A DNA stretch of 64,000 bases from Bradyrhizobium sp. CCBAU 51627 (lineage in GTDB: Bacteria > Pseudomonadota > Alphaproteobacteria > Rhizobiales > Xanthobacteraceae). The stretch is from NCBI RefSeq assembly GCF_028128765.1, contig NZ_LBJG01000023.1, positions 496,001 to 560,000 of the forward strand, given 5' to 3'. A program made the position numbers and the translations under genes. The notes under the pieces were generated by a model. The model was not told where the DNA came from. It was given only the letters and a program-made list of their open reading frames with translations, and made no database searches. Below, in pieces: positions 18,201 through 26,503 of the stretch. Every line of letters begins with the position of its first letter. Within the stretch, counting starts at the first letter, position 1.

Positions 18201-18437
18201 ATACAGCATGTCCTCGACGCCGTTGATCTGCTGCTCGATCGGAGCTGCGACTGTGTCGGACACGGTCTGCGCCGAGGCGCCCGGATATTGCGTGGTGACG
18301 ACGACGGTCGGCGGCACCACTTGCGGATATTCGGAGACCGGCAGCGTGGAATAAGCGAGCGCGCCGACGATCAGGAGCACGATCGACAGCACCATCGCTA
18401 GGATGGGCTGGTTGATGGAGAGACGGCCAAGATTCAT
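15273..18437 (-). CDS. RND efflux pump inner-membrane subunit, AcrB/MexB (HAE1) type
   Basis: A 1054-residue drug-efflux transporter. The N-terminus INQPILAMVLSIVLLIVGAL is the first helix. The proton-relay aspartates are in GIVVDDAIVVVENVERH (near residue 400) and the TM10 lysine in GLAAKNAILIVEFARD (near 940). Two large periplasmic loops contain the porter motifs, such as QLYISNYALLQVRDQLLRIDG and GFIPAQDRGYVIISVQLPGA. Its ATG overlaps the stop of the adaptor gene upstream (ATGA), so the two are coupled. No outer-membrane factor gene is present in the window, so the pump must use one encoded elsewhere. Confidence 0.96.
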   Translation of the reverse strand: MNLGRLSINQPILAMVLSIVLLIVGALAYSTLPVSEYPQVVPPTVVVTTQYPGASAQTVSDTVAAPIEQQINGVEDMLYLYSQATSNGQLTITVTFKLGTDLDKAQVLVQNRVAIAQPQLPDEVQRNGVVTRKNSPDILMVVFMLSPDDTFDQLYISNYALLQVRDQLLRIDGVGDIQIFGARDYSMRLWLDPDRIANLGLTSSEVLAAIRAQNVQIAGGQIAEPPIADRAFQPNLVFTGRLKDKKQFEDILIKAGSDGRTVRLRDVARIELGALAYSTNSFLLRKSAVAMLVTQRPGSNALATAKHISDTMTKLKASFPKGLDYNIGYNPTEFIAQSVHELIKTIYEAMLLVVVVVLVFLQGWRPAIIPIIAIPVSLVGTFAVMAALGFSINNLTLFGLVLAVGIVVDDAIVVVENVERHLEHGLSRRDAALKTMEEVGGALVSIALVLCAVFVPTAFLGGISGQFFQQFAVTIAVATAISCFCSLTLSPALASQILTPHEGRRPPAAWNLIARGWGAFTGAFNRAFERLSHGYAGVADFVIRHSVVMLLIYVVLIGSAGWLIGTTPQGFIPAQDRGYVIISVQLPGAASLARTTEIVREIERISLDTPGIVRVAAFAGFSGATRTQAGNAAALFPVFEEPEVRLKKGLTANAITAELRKRLAAIQGAFIIVIPPPAVPGIGTGGGFTIRIQDRQGRGPELLASATDELVAAARKSPLLLGPTVFSPFSANTPQLFVDIDRTKAQKLGVPISNINDTIQTYFGSTYVNDFNLFGRTYHVTAQADFPFRKEPSDLARLRTRNASGDMVMLGSVVDFRDVSGPDRVARYNLYAASELQGEPAPGVSSTTALNTIKKLADETLPSGFSFEWTDLSYQQINGGNAGLYVFPICVLFVYLVLAAQYGSWTLPFAVILIVPMCLLAATIGVRIMGQDVNILTQIGFVVLVGLAAKNAILIVEFARDIELEGKPRLDAVIEACRLRLRPILMTSFAFILGVLPLVISSGSGSEMRQAVGVAVFFGMIGVTLFGLMFTPIFYVVVRNLAEGRNEKGAVVSS

Positions 18438-19663
18438 GACTTGTCACCAGCCTTGGCACCGGCCGGCGCTTGGGCGGTCTGCGGGGTGACCTTGGCGCCG
18501 ACGCGGGCGCGCTGGATGCCGTTGACGATGACGCGGTCCTCCGCCTTCAGCCCTTCGCGGATCACGCGCAGGCCGTCCTCGAGCGGCCCGAGCACCACGG
18601 GCCGCGCTTCGACAGTGTCGTCAGGCTTCACCACGAACACGATCTTGCGCGACTGGTCGGTCGCGATGGCGGCATCCGGAACCAACAGCGCCTCGTAGGG
18701 CGCGCTGCCGATCAGCCTGACGCGGCCGAACTGGCCGGGCAGGATCGACAGATCGGTGTTCTTCACAACAGCGCGGCTGCGCAGCGTGCCGGTGGAGACA
18801 TCGAGGCGGTTATCGAGGAAGTTGACGGAGCCTTCATGCGAGGGCTTGGTTTCGCCGGCGAGCGTCACCTGTACGGGGTTTGCGGTGTCGCGTGAGCTCG
18901 GGCGCTTACCCTCGAACCAGAGCTTGCTGTATTTGATGAAGGTGGTCTCATCCATGTCGAAATAGATGTAGATCGGATCCATCGTCACGATCGACGTCAG
19001 CAAGGTCGAGGAGCCGTTGTCGCTGCCCTGCACGAGATTGCCCGGGCTGACGAGATGGCGGCTGACGCGGCCGGTGATCGGCGCGGTGACATGGGTGAAC
19101 TCGATGTTCAGCCGGGCGGCCTTCAGTGCACCCTCGGCCTGGGTCTCGGCGGCGTGCGCGGCCTGCAAGGCCTGGCGGCGCTGGTCGACAACCTGCTCGG
19201 AGACCGCGCTTGTCTGCACCAGGTTCAGGCCGCGGTCGAGCTCGCGCTTGGCCAGCTCCACCTTGGCGCGGGCGTCGGAGAGCTGGCCGTCCGCCTGCTC
19301 GGCCACCGCCTCAAACGGGCGCGGATCGATGACGTAGAGCAGATCGCCCTGATGAACGATCGCGCCGTCCTGGAACTCGACGGAGTTGACGAAGCCGCCG
19401 ACGCGGGGGCGCACCTGCACCTCCTCGACGGCCTCGAACCGGCCGGTGTACTCATCCCAATCGGTGACGGTGCGCTTGACCGGTTGAGCCACGGTCACCG
19501 GCGGAGGCGGCGGTGCGGCCGCTTGCGAGGTCGGCTGTCCGCAACCGCTGAGCGCGAATGCCGCGGCGAGCAGGCCGGCCAAGGCATAAGGTTTGGCAAA
19601 AGGCTTGGGCTGAACGAAATCGTGCGTCTTGGCCAATTGCTCGCTTCCGTCCGGTCCGCTCAT
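18434..19663 (-). CDS. RND efflux periplasmic adaptor (AcrA/MexA type lipoprotein)
   Basis: A 409-residue membrane-fusion protein. The start at ATG 19663 is chosen because GAGGA lies about eight bases upstream and the upstream-extended frame lacks a ribosome site. After a 35-residue cytoplasmic-looking N-terminus comes a lipobox ALSGC (about residue 48), then VGGFVNSVEFQDGAIVHQGDLLYVIDPRPF (lipoyl half, about 90-120), a coiled-coil hairpin, and VTAPITGRVSRHLVSPGNLV. It links the inner-membrane pump to an outer-membrane channel. No TetR-type repressor gene is adjacent; a candidate operator lies at 19694-19716. Confidence 0.93.
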   Translation of the reverse strand: MSGPDGSEQLAKTHDFVQPKPFAKPYALAGLLAAAFALSGCGQPTSQAAAPPPPPVTVAQPVKRTVTDWDEYTGRFEAVEEVQVRPRVGGFVNSVEFQDGAIVHQGDLLYVIDPRPFEAVAEQADGQLSDARAKVELAKRELDRGLNLVQTSAVSEQVVDQRRQALQAAHAAETQAEGALKAARLNIEFTHVTAPITGRVSRHLVSPGNLVQGSDNGSSTLLTSIVTMDPIYIYFDMDETTFIKYSKLWFEGKRPSSRDTANPVQVTLAGETKPSHEGSVNFLDNRLDVSTGTLRSRAVVKNTDLSILPGQFGRVRLIGSAPYEALLVPDAAIATDQSRKIVFVVKPDDTVEARPVVLGPLEDGLRVIREGLKAEDRVIVNGIQRARVGAKVTPQTAQAPAGAKAGDKS

Positions 19664-19693
19664 CCCAGGTCCTCGCATCAGAGCCGCAGAAAA

Positions 19694-19716
19694 CGCAGGG
19701 TACGCTTTTACCTGCG
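19694..19716. promoter_or_regulatory. Inverted repeat upstream of the RND adaptor gene
   Basis: CGCAGG and CCTGCG are separated by 11 bases, about 31-53 bases upstream of ATG 19663 on the minus strand. The spacing places the half-sites about one and a half helical turns apart, as for many dimeric repressors. No dedicated regulator is encoded beside it, so this is only a candidate site. Confidence 0.35.
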
Positions 19717-19826
19717 GGCGCCACAAGATGGTTGGCAATGATGAACTCTTCAAGACCAAGAGATGTGCATTACTCCGGAGAACGCCCTGGCCGGATGGCG
19801 GGTTGACACGGCGCTTGTTCGCCTCA

Positions 19827-19840
19827 CCCCGCATGCGGGG
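19827..19840. repeat. REP-like perfect palindrome
   Basis: CCCCGCATGCGGGG is a 14-base perfect palindrome flanked by CCTCA and AGAGGG. It resembles the widespread rhizobial REP motif. It lies between the divergent adaptor and dehydrogenase genes. Confidence 0.7.
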
Positions 19841-19941
19841 AGAGGGAGAAAGATCCGCCAGCGTCTTCGCACATGACGGGCTCTGTGAGCTCGGCTAGAT
19901 TACTCCCTGCAAAACAAGACGAATTGTCCGGGAGGACAGGC

Positions 19942-21096
19942 GTGCATCAGGGACGTGTCGTTTACGGCGCGATCGAGGAGGTCGTGTTCGGCCATCCGGC
20001 GACTGAGGCGATCGTCGCGCAGATGGACCGGCTGAGAACGCAGCGCGCCTTCCTGATGGTCTCGGGCACGCTGAACCGGCAGACCAACGAGATCACAAAA
20101 ATCGTCCAGGCGCTGGGCCCGCGCTGCGCCGGGCTGTTCGATGCGATGCCGGCCCACACGCCGCGCGAGGCAGTGATCGCGGCGACGAACGCGGCACGGG
20201 AGGCCGGGGCCGATTTGATCGTTACCGTGGGCGGCGGCTCGATCACCGACGGCGCCAAGGCGGTGCAGCTCTGCCTCGCCAATGGCGTCGACACGATTGA
20301 AGGCATCGAGCGCATCCGCGTGCACAAGGGCGTCGCGCCTGACCTGACAGCACCGACGGTGCGCCAGGTCAGCGTGCCGACCACGATCGCCGGCGGCGAG
20401 TTCTCATCGATCGCGGGCGTCACCGACCGCAGCACGCATGTGAAGCAGATGCTGCGGCATCCGCTGACCGTGCCGCGCGCGACCATCCTCGACCCTGCGA
20501 TCACCGTGCACACGCCGGAATGGCTGTTCCTCTCCACCGGCATCCGCGCCGTCGACCATTGCGTCGAGGCGATCTGCTCGCGCGAGACGCATCCTTATGC
20601 CGATGCACAATCGGTGAAGGGCCTCGCCATGCTGGCCGACGCACTGCCGCGGGTGAAGGCCGATCCGGCCGATCTCGACGCGCGGATGGACGCGCAGATC
20701 GGCACCTGGCTGTCGATGGGCGCGCTCGCGGCCGGCGTGCCGATGGGAGCGAGCCACGGCATCGGCTACGTGCTGGGCAGCGCCTTCGACGTACCGCACG
20801 GCTATACATCCTGCATCATGCTGCCGGCGGTGATGCGCTGGAACGCAAGCGCCAATGCCGAACGGCAGATGATCGTCGCCGCCGCGATGGGCTTTCCCGG
20901 CCACAACGCCGCCGACGTGCTCGATGCCTTCATCCGCTCGCTCGGCATGCCGCGCAGCCTGGCCGACGTACGCGTCTCGCCCGAGCATTTCGACGCGATC
21001 GCCGAACAGGCGATGCGCACGAACTGGATCCCGCACAACCCGCGCAAGATCGAGAGCCCGGCGCAGATATGCGAAATCCTTGATCTCGCCGCATGA
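19942..21096 (+). CDS. Iron-containing alcohol dehydrogenase, maleylacetate-reductase-like
   Basis: A 384-residue NAD(P)-dependent dehydrogenase. The start is set at GTG 19942 because GGGAGGA lies about six bases before it; the frame is open to 19873 but without a ribosome site. Residues YGAIEEVVFG near the N-terminus, the nucleotide-binding GGGSITDGAKA (about 95-105) and VPTTIAGGEFSSIAGVTD match the maleylacetate reductase branch of the family. Metal ligands are in GIRAVDHCVEAI (about 210), MGASHGIGYVLG (about 270) and FDVPHGYTS (about 290). Maleylacetate reductase is a step in resorcinol-type ring degradation, but no ring-cleavage gene is in the window, so the substrate is uncertain. It is followed 20 bases later by an acyl-CoA synthetase gene. 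Confidence 0.88.
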   Translation: MHQGRVVYGAIEEVVFGHPATEAIVAQMDRLRTQRAFLMVSGTLNRQTNEITKIVQALGPRCAGLFDAMPAHTPREAVIAATNAAREAGADLIVTVGGGSITDGAKAVQLCLANGVDTIEGIERIRVHKGVAPDLTAPTVRQVSVPTTIAGGEFSSIAGVTDRSTHVKQMLRHPLTVPRATILDPAITVHTPEWLFLSTGIRAVDHCVEAICSRETHPYADAQSVKGLAMLADALPRVKADPADLDARMDAQIGTWLSMGALAAGVPMGASHGIGYVLGSAFDVPHGYTSCIMLPAVMRWNASANAERQMIVAAAMGFPGHNAADVLDAFIRSLGMPRSLADVRVSPEHFDAIAEQAMRTNWIPHNPRKIESPAQICEILDLAA

Positions 21097-21116
21097 TTTC
21101 TTAGCCCGGAGGACCG

Positions 21117-22667
21117 ATGTACCCAGGTCTGCATGCTCGCCTGCGTCCGCTGCAACCCGCCTTCATCATGGCCGCAACGGGCGAGACCGTCACCTATCGC
21201 GAGTTAGACGCGCGCAGCAATCGCCTCGCGCATCTGTTTCGCAAGCACGGGCTGAAGCGGCTCGATCACTACTCCATCTTCATGGAGAACAATTCGCGCT
21301 ATCTCGAAGCCTGCGGCGCGGGTGAGCGATCCGGCCTCTACTACACGTGCATCAACTCCTTCCTGACGCCGGGCGAGCTGGCCTATCTCCTGGTCAACAG
21401 CCAGTCGAAGATCCTGATCACGTCCGTGGCGAAGCTCGACATTGCGCGCGAGGCGATCCAGGCCTGCCCCGACGTCAGGCTCTGCATCGTCGCCGACGGC
21501 CCCGGCGAGAGCGACCGCATCGTTGGACTGGCTGATGTCACCGCGGACCTGCCGAAGATGCCGATTGCCGATGAGTGGCTTGGCACCGCGATGCTCTATT
21601 CATCGGGTACAACGGGACGGCCGAAAGGCATCTTGCGGCCGCTGCCGGAGGAGCCGCCGAAACACAATCTGCCGCTGTTCGATTTCCTGACCAAGCTCTG
21701 GCAGTACCGCGAGGGCATGGTTTATCTGTCGCCGGCGCCGCTCTATCATTCCGCGCCGCAGGCCGCGGTGAACCTGACGATCCGCATGGGCGGCACCGTG
21801 ATCATCATGGAACATTTCGATCCGGAACGTTACCTCCAGCTCGTCGAGCAATGGGGCATCACCCACAGTCAGCTGGTGCCGACGATGTTCTCGCGCATGC
21901 TCAAGCTGCCCGAGGAGGTGCGCTCACACTACGACCTCTCCTCGCTCGAAATCGCGATCCATGCTGCCGCCCCCTGCCCGGCGCTGGTCAAGGACGACAT
22001 GATCGAATGGTGGGGGCCGATCATCCATGAATATTACGGTGCGACCGAGGGCCTCGGATTCACCGCGTGCAACAGCGAGGAATGGCTCAGCCATCGCGGC
22101 ACCGTCGGCAAGGTGCTGCTCGGCGACCTCCACATTCTCGACGAGAATATGCGGGAATGCCCGACCGGCACGCCCGGCCAGGTCTGGTTCAAGACCGCAT
22201 CGCCGTTCGAATATTTCAATGATCCCGAGAAGACCAGGGAGGCGCGCTCGGCTGACGGCAGCATGAGCACGGTCGGCGATGTCGGCTATGTCGACGGCGA
22301 CCGCTTCCTCTATCTCACCGACCGCGCCACCTTCATGATCATCTCCGGCGGCGTGAACATCTATCCGCAGGAGTGCGAGAATCTGCTGATCACCCACCCC
22401 AAGATCGCGGATGCGGCGGTGTTCGGCGTGCCCAATGCCGATCTCGGCGAAGAGGTGAAGGCGGTGGTGCAGCCGATGCCCGGCGTGGTGCCGGGTCCCG
22501 CGCTGGCCGAAGAGCTGATTGCTTTCTGCGGGCAGTCGCTGTCACGGCAGAAGGTGCCGCGCTCGGTCGACTTCGAGAAGGAATTGCCGCGGCTGCCGAC
22601 GGGGAAGCTGTACAAGCGGCTGCTAAGGGACCGGTACTGGGGCAACAAGACGTCGAGGATCGTGTGA
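21117..22667 (+). CDS. AMP-forming acyl-CoA synthetase (acid-CoA ligase)
   Basis: A 516-residue ANL-superfamily enzyme. The ATP-binding loop is MLYSSGTTGRPKG (about 160), the A5 motif is YYGATEGLGFT, the A7/A8 hinge is GDVGYVDGDRFLYLTDR, and the C-terminal catalytic lysine is in PTGKLYKRLLR. The start ATG has GGAGGA in front. It activates a carboxylic acid to the CoA thioester through an acyl-adenylate. It forms a pair with the upstream dehydrogenase and precedes an ABC importer operon after a repeat, suggesting uptake, oxidation and activation of the same compound. The substrate cannot be read from sequence. Confidence 0.92.
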   Translation: MYPGLHARLRPLQPAFIMAATGETVTYRELDARSNRLAHLFRKHGLKRLDHYSIFMENNSRYLEACGAGERSGLYYTCINSFLTPGELAYLLVNSQSKILITSVAKLDIAREAIQACPDVRLCIVADGPGESDRIVGLADVTADLPKMPIADEWLGTAMLYSSGTTGRPKGILRPLPEEPPKHNLPLFDFLTKLWQYREGMVYLSPAPLYHSAPQAAVNLTIRMGGTVIIMEHFDPERYLQLVEQWGITHSQLVPTMFSRMLKLPEEVRSHYDLSSLEIAIHAAAPCPALVKDDMIEWWGPIIHEYYGATEGLGFTACNSEEWLSHRGTVGKVLLGDLHILDENMRECPTGTPGQVWFKTASPFEYFNDPEKTREARSADGSMSTVGDVGYVDGDRFLYLTDRATFMIISGGVNIYPQECENLLITHPKIADAAVFGVPNADLGEEVKAVVQPMPGVVPGPALAEELIAFCGQSLSRQKVPRSVDFEKELPRLPTGKLYKRLLRDRYWGNKTSRIV

Positions 22668-22675
22668 GCTCCACA

Positions 22676-22801
22676 GTCGTCCCGGCGAACGCCAGGACCC
22701 ATACCGCGTGATCTATCGGTTGCGGAAGGTAGCAATACCGAACCACCAGTCTTCGCTAAACACCCTCCTGGATAATGGGTCCTGGCGTTCGCCAGGACGA
22801 C
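22676..22801. repeat. 126-bp palindromic element
   Basis: Outer arms GTCGTCCCGGCGAACGCCAG and its inverse CTGGCGTTCGCCAGGACGAC bound an interior with GGACCC/GGGTCC matches. It is related to 7595-7714 and lies right after the acyl-CoA synthetase stop, probably separating it from the ABC importer transcript. Confidence 0.85.
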
Positions 22802-23015
22802 GGCGGAGTTCGTTGGCGCAACATCGCGCGACATCCGCATCGGAACCCTTCGCACCTGCACTCTCACATTGTGAAAGCGTGAAATTCCTGCGGCATTACG
22901 TCATCCAAATTGCCGAGGCCATAAAGCGCGTTAGCCGGTTGCCTCCCTCCATGCGCGTCGGCTATCGTCGGAGACAAACAGGCCGCGAAAAGGCCGATGT
23001 CCAGGGAGGACGAGG
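22802..23015 (+). promoter_or_regulatory. Leader region of the peptide-type ABC importer operon
   Basis: Together with the repeat just upstream, this fills a gene-free stretch of about 350 bases. It holds an 11-base palindrome TCACATTGTGA at 22864-22874 and an AT-richer stretch at 22880-22935, then GGGAGGACGAGG directly before ATG 23016. No small ORF with a good start was seen. Promoter boxes cannot be assigned with confidence. Confidence 0.4.
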
Positions 23016-24614
23016 ATGCGGAGCGTGCGGGCGCTCGCCGCGACGGCGGCGCTATCTTTGCTGGCGTTTTCGACCATTGCGACCGCCGGCGAGCCCAAGC
23101 AGGGCGGAATCCTGCGGATGTACCACCGCGACAGTCCGGCGAATGCGTCGATCCTCGAGGGCGCGACCTATTCGGTCAACGTGCCCTTCATGGGCGTGTT
23201 CAACAATCTCGTCATCTACGACCAGCACATCGCGCAGAACAGTCCTGACACCCTCCGGCCTGAGCTGGCCGAGAGCTGGTCCTGGAGCAGCGACAACAAG
23301 AAACTGACATTCAAACTCCGCCAAGGCGTCAAATGGCATGACGGCAAGCCGTTCACCTCGGCCGACGTCAAGTGCACATTCGATCTCCTGATGGGCAAAT
23401 CGCAGCAGAAACTGCGGCAGAATCCGCGCAAGGCCTGGTACAGCGAAGTCAACGACGTCACGCCCAACGGCGACTTCGAGGTCTCCTTCGACCTGAAGCG
23501 GCCGCAACCTTCGTTGCTGGCGATGCTCGCCTCCGGTTATACGCCGATCTATCCCTGCCACGTCTCGCCGGCGGACATGCGCACCCACCCGATCGGGACC
23601 GGCCCGTACAAGTTCGTCGAGTTCAAGGCCAATGAATCGATCAAGCTGACGCGAAATCCGGACTATTGGAAGAAGGGCCTGCCCTATCTCGACGGCATCG
23701 AATACACCATCATCCCGAACCGCTCGACCGCGATCCTCGCCTTCGTCGCCGGAAAGTTCGATATGACTTTCCCGACCCACATCACCATCCCGCTGCTGAA
23801 GGACATCAAGTCGCAGGCACCGAAAGCGGTCTGCGTCGTCGAGCCGACCAATGTTTCGACCAACATCATCGTCAATTCGACCTCCCCGCCGTTCGACAAC
23901 ATAGATATTCGCAGGGCGATGGCCATGGCGCTCGACCGCAAGGCCTTCGTCGACATCCTGTTCGAAGGCCAGGCCGACATCGGCGGCACCATGCTGCCGC
24001 CGCCGCAGGGCATCTGGGGCATGCCCAAGGACAAGCTGCAGAGCATTCCGGGCTACGGTCCGGACGTGAACGCAAATCGCGAGGAAGCCAAGAAGCTGAT
24101 GCAGAAGGCGGGCTACGGCCCCGACAAGCATCTCGCCGTGAAGGTTTCGACGCGCAATCTGGCGGAATATCGCGACCCGGCGGTGATCCTGATCGACCAG
24201 CTCAAGAGCATCTATATCGACGGCGAGCTCGACGTCGTGGAGACCGCCAACTGGTTCCCAAAAGTCGCGCGCAAGGACTACATGCTCGGCCTCAATTTGA
24301 CCGGCAATTCCGTCGACGATCCCGACCAGTCCTTCTACGAGAACTATTCCTGCGGCTCGGAGCGGAACTACACCAACTACTGCAACAAGGAGATCGAGAA
24401 GCTGTTCGACGTGCAGTCGCAGGAGATCGACATCGCCAAGCGCAAGCCGCTGGTCTGGGACATCGACAAGAAGCTGCAGGAGGACGTCGCCCGTCCGATC
24501 ATCTTCCATGCGCGGGCCGGCACCTGCTGGCAGCCCTATGTCAAGGGGATCACGATCATGTCCAACAGCTCCTACAACGGATTTCGATTCGAGGATGTGT
24601 GGCTCGACAAGTAG
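23016..24614 (+). CDS. Peptide/nickel-type ABC substrate-binding protein (SBP family 5)
   Basis: A 532-residue periplasmic protein with a Sec signal (1-24, ending ATAG) and the family 5 signature: FNNLVIYDQHIAQN, LRPELAESWSWSSDNKKLTF, LRQGVKWHDGKPFTSADVK (about 95-115), and GTGPYKFVEFKANESIKLTRNPDYW. Homologues bind peptides, opines, nickel or other small molecules. It is the first gene of an operon with two permeases and two ATPases (DppABCDF order). A strong GGGAGGACGAGG precedes the start. Ligand is unknown; the neighbouring acyl-CoA genes suggest an organic acid or its conjugate. Confidence 0.95.
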   Translation: MRSVRALAATAALSLLAFSTIATAGEPKQGGILRMYHRDSPANASILEGATYSVNVPFMGVFNNLVIYDQHIAQNSPDTLRPELAESWSWSSDNKKLTFKLRQGVKWHDGKPFTSADVKCTFDLLMGKSQQKLRQNPRKAWYSEVNDVTPNGDFEVSFDLKRPQPSLLAMLASGYTPIYPCHVSPADMRTHPIGTGPYKFVEFKANESIKLTRNPDYWKKGLPYLDGIEYTIIPNRSTAILAFVAGKFDMTFPTHITIPLLKDIKSQAPKAVCVVEPTNVSTNIIVNSTSPPFDNIDIRRAMAMALDRKAFVDILFEGQADIGGTMLPPPQGIWGMPKDKLQSIPGYGPDVNANREEAKKLMQKAGYGPDKHLAVKVSTRNLAEYRDPAVILIDQLKSIYIDGELDVVETANWFPKVARKDYMLGLNLTGNSVDDPDQSFYENYSCGSERNYTNYCNKEIEKLFDVQSQEIDIAKRKPLVWDIDKKLQEDVARPIIFHARAGTCWQPYVKGITIMSNSSYNGFRFEDVWLDK

Positions 24615-24652
24615 CGCGCCAGGCTGAAGACTAAGGGCGCGGAGGGCGAAGG

Positions 24653-25600
24653 ATGTTTGCCTATCTGGTGCGGCGCCTATTCCTGATGCTCGTGACCCTG
24701 TTCGGGATCTCGATCGTCATCTTCTTCCTTCTGCGCATCGTTCCGGGCAACATCGTCGACATCCTGTTCGCGGCCGCGGGTTACGTCGATCCGGCCGACA
24801 AGGTCGATCTGGAGAAGCAGCTCGGCATCGACCAGCCGCTGGTGGTGCAATATCTGCACTGGATCGGCGGCCTGCTGCACGGCGATCTCGGCTACTCCTA
24901 TGTCTCGGAGAAGCCGGCGCTGCAGGAGATCCTGCCGCGCATCCCCATCACGGCCCGGCTCGCCGGCCTTGCGCTGCTGTTCTCGGCCTCGATCGGCATT
25001 CCACTCGGGGTCATCAGCGCAGTGAAGCAGGGCACCAGGCTCGATTACGCGCTGCGCGTGGTCAGCCTCAGCGGACTGTCGCTGCCCTCGTTCTGGCTCG
25101 GTCTTCTGGTCCTCACCGCCTCGGTGGCGATGTTCGGACAGATGCCGATCTTCAATCCCAATCCACAAACTCTTGGCGAAGCGCTTGCAACCTACTGCAT
25201 CCCGGCGATGGTGGTCGGATTCCGCAGTTCGGCGCTGACCATGCGCATCACGCGATCCTCGATGCTGGAGGTGCTGCGGCAGGATTATATCCGCACCGCC
25301 CGCGCCAAGGGCGCATCCGACGCCGCCGTGAACTATCACCACGCGCTGAAGAACGCGATCCTGCCCGTGATCACCGTGATCGGCATCGAGGCGGCATTCC
25401 TGATCGGCGGCCTGATCGTCACGGAGACCGTGTTCAACATCCCCGGCGTCGCACGCTTCCTGGTCGAGGCGATCCGCTGGCGCGATTATCCGATCGTACA
25501 GAACCTCGTGATGTTCATCGCGGTGGTCGTCGTATTCGCGAATTTCACCGTCGACATGCTCTACGCGGTGTTCGATCCACGGATCAGGTACACGGATTAG
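24653..25600 (+). CDS. ABC transporter permease, DppB/OppB type
   Basis: A 315-residue inner-membrane permease with six predicted helices. The N-terminal RRLFLMLVTLFGISIVIFFLLRIVPGN is the family-typical first helix. The EAA loop that contacts the ATPases reads RQDYIRTARAKGASDAAVNYHHALKNAILPV (about 205-240). The C-terminus is YAVFDPRIRY, also typical. It lies 38 bases after the binding-protein gene and 9 bases before the second permease gene. No anomalies. Confidence 0.96.
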   Translation: MFAYLVRRLFLMLVTLFGISIVIFFLLRIVPGNIVDILFAAAGYVDPADKVDLEKQLGIDQPLVVQYLHWIGGLLHGDLGYSYVSEKPALQEILPRIPITARLAGLALLFSASIGIPLGVISAVKQGTRLDYALRVVSLSGLSLPSFWLGLLVLTASVAMFGQMPIFNPNPQTLGEALATYCIPAMVVGFRSSALTMRITRSSMLEVLRQDYIRTARAKGASDAAVNYHHALKNAILPVITVIGIEAAFLIGGLIVTETVFNIPGVARFLVEAIRWRDYPIVQNLVMFIAVVVVFANFTVDMLYAVFDPRIRYTD

Positions 25601-25609
25601 GAGATCAGC

Positions 25610-26503
25610 TTGGCCGCGATCGACTTCGACGTTGAACTGAGGCGGGCCGGCGCGCATGCCACCGGCGGCTGGCGGCGCGTGCTGTTCCTGGTGCAGCGGC
25701 ACGTGCTGGGCGCGGCCGGGCTCGTCATCATGATGCTGTTCGTGCTGACGGCAATCTTCGCCGACTTCATCGCACGTTACGACCCGCTGAGCGTCGATGC
25801 CGCGCACGCGCTGGCGCGCCCGAGCTGGGCGCACTGGATGGGCACGGACTCGTTCGGCCGCGACGTCTTCAGCCGCATCATCCATGGCGCGCGGATTTCA
25901 CTTGCGGTGGGACTCGGCTCGACCGCGCTCGGTGGGACGATCGGCGTCATCGTCGGCCTGACCTCCGGCTATCTTTCCGGCTGGGTCGACCTCGTGTTCC
26001 AGCGCGTCTCCGACGTTCTCCAGGCGTTGCCGCTCCTCGTGCTGGCGCTGGTCATGACGGCCGCGCTCGGGCCGTCGCTGCCGAACGTGATTCTGGCCAT
26101 CGCCATTCCGCTGATCCCGACGGTGGCGCGTGTCACCCGTGCCAACACGCTGGCACTGCGCGAGCAGCCATTCGTCGAGGCCGCCAAATCGATCGGCATG
26201 AGCGAGGTCCGCATCGCGCTGCGCCACGTGCTGCCGAACACGCTGGCGCCGCTCATCGTGCTCGCCACCGCGCAGCTCGGCTCGACCATCCTGACCGAAG
26301 CCTCGCTCTCCTTCCTCGGCCTCGGCATCCCCGAGCCATATCCGTCCTGGGGGCGCATGCTGTCGGAATCCGCCGCGGAATATGTCCGCACCGCACCATG
26401 GCTGGTGATCTTCCCGGGCATCGCCATCAGCCTCGCCGTGTTCGGCGCCAACCTGTTCGGCGACGCGCTGCGCGACGTCCTCGATCCACGGCAGCGTGGC
26501 TGA
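25610..26503 (+). CDS. ABC transporter permease, DppC/OppC type
   Basis: A 297-residue permease that starts at TTG 25610, supported by AGGAGA six bases upstream. After an N-terminal helix come [23 protein letters not shown] (family hallmark, about 75-97), the EAA loop [26 protein letters not shown] (about 185-210) and [19 protein letters not shown]. It pairs with the DppB-like permease to form the channel. Its stop TGA overlaps the start of the first ATPase by one base (TGATG). Confidence 0.95.
   Translation: MAAIDFDVELRRAGAHATGGWRRVLFLVQRHVLGAAGLVIMMLFVLTAIFADFIARYDPLSVDAAHALARPSWAHWMGTDSFGRDVFSRIIHGARISLAVGLGSTALGGTIGVIVGLTSGYLSGWVDLVFQRVSDVLQALPLLVLALVMTAALGPSLPNVILAIAIPLIPTVARVTRANTLALREQPFVEAAKSIGMSEVRIALRHVLPNTLAPLIVLATAQLGSTILTEASLSFLGLGIPEPYPSWGRMLSESAAEYVRTAPWLVIFPGIAISLAVFGANLFGDALRDVLDPRQRG

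Noticed and set aside
15735..18401. 888-codon open frame on the plus strand opposite the RND pump gene
   Set aside because: The minus strand encodes an intact AcrB-type protein with all motifs. Long antisense frames are a by-product of third-position GC bias; the antisense product is rich in Arg, Asp, Gly and His without domain patterns.
22864..22874. TCACATTGTGA palindrome as a CRP site
   Set aside because: The half-sites are in the reverse order and the spacer is one base instead of six, so it does not match the CRP consensus.
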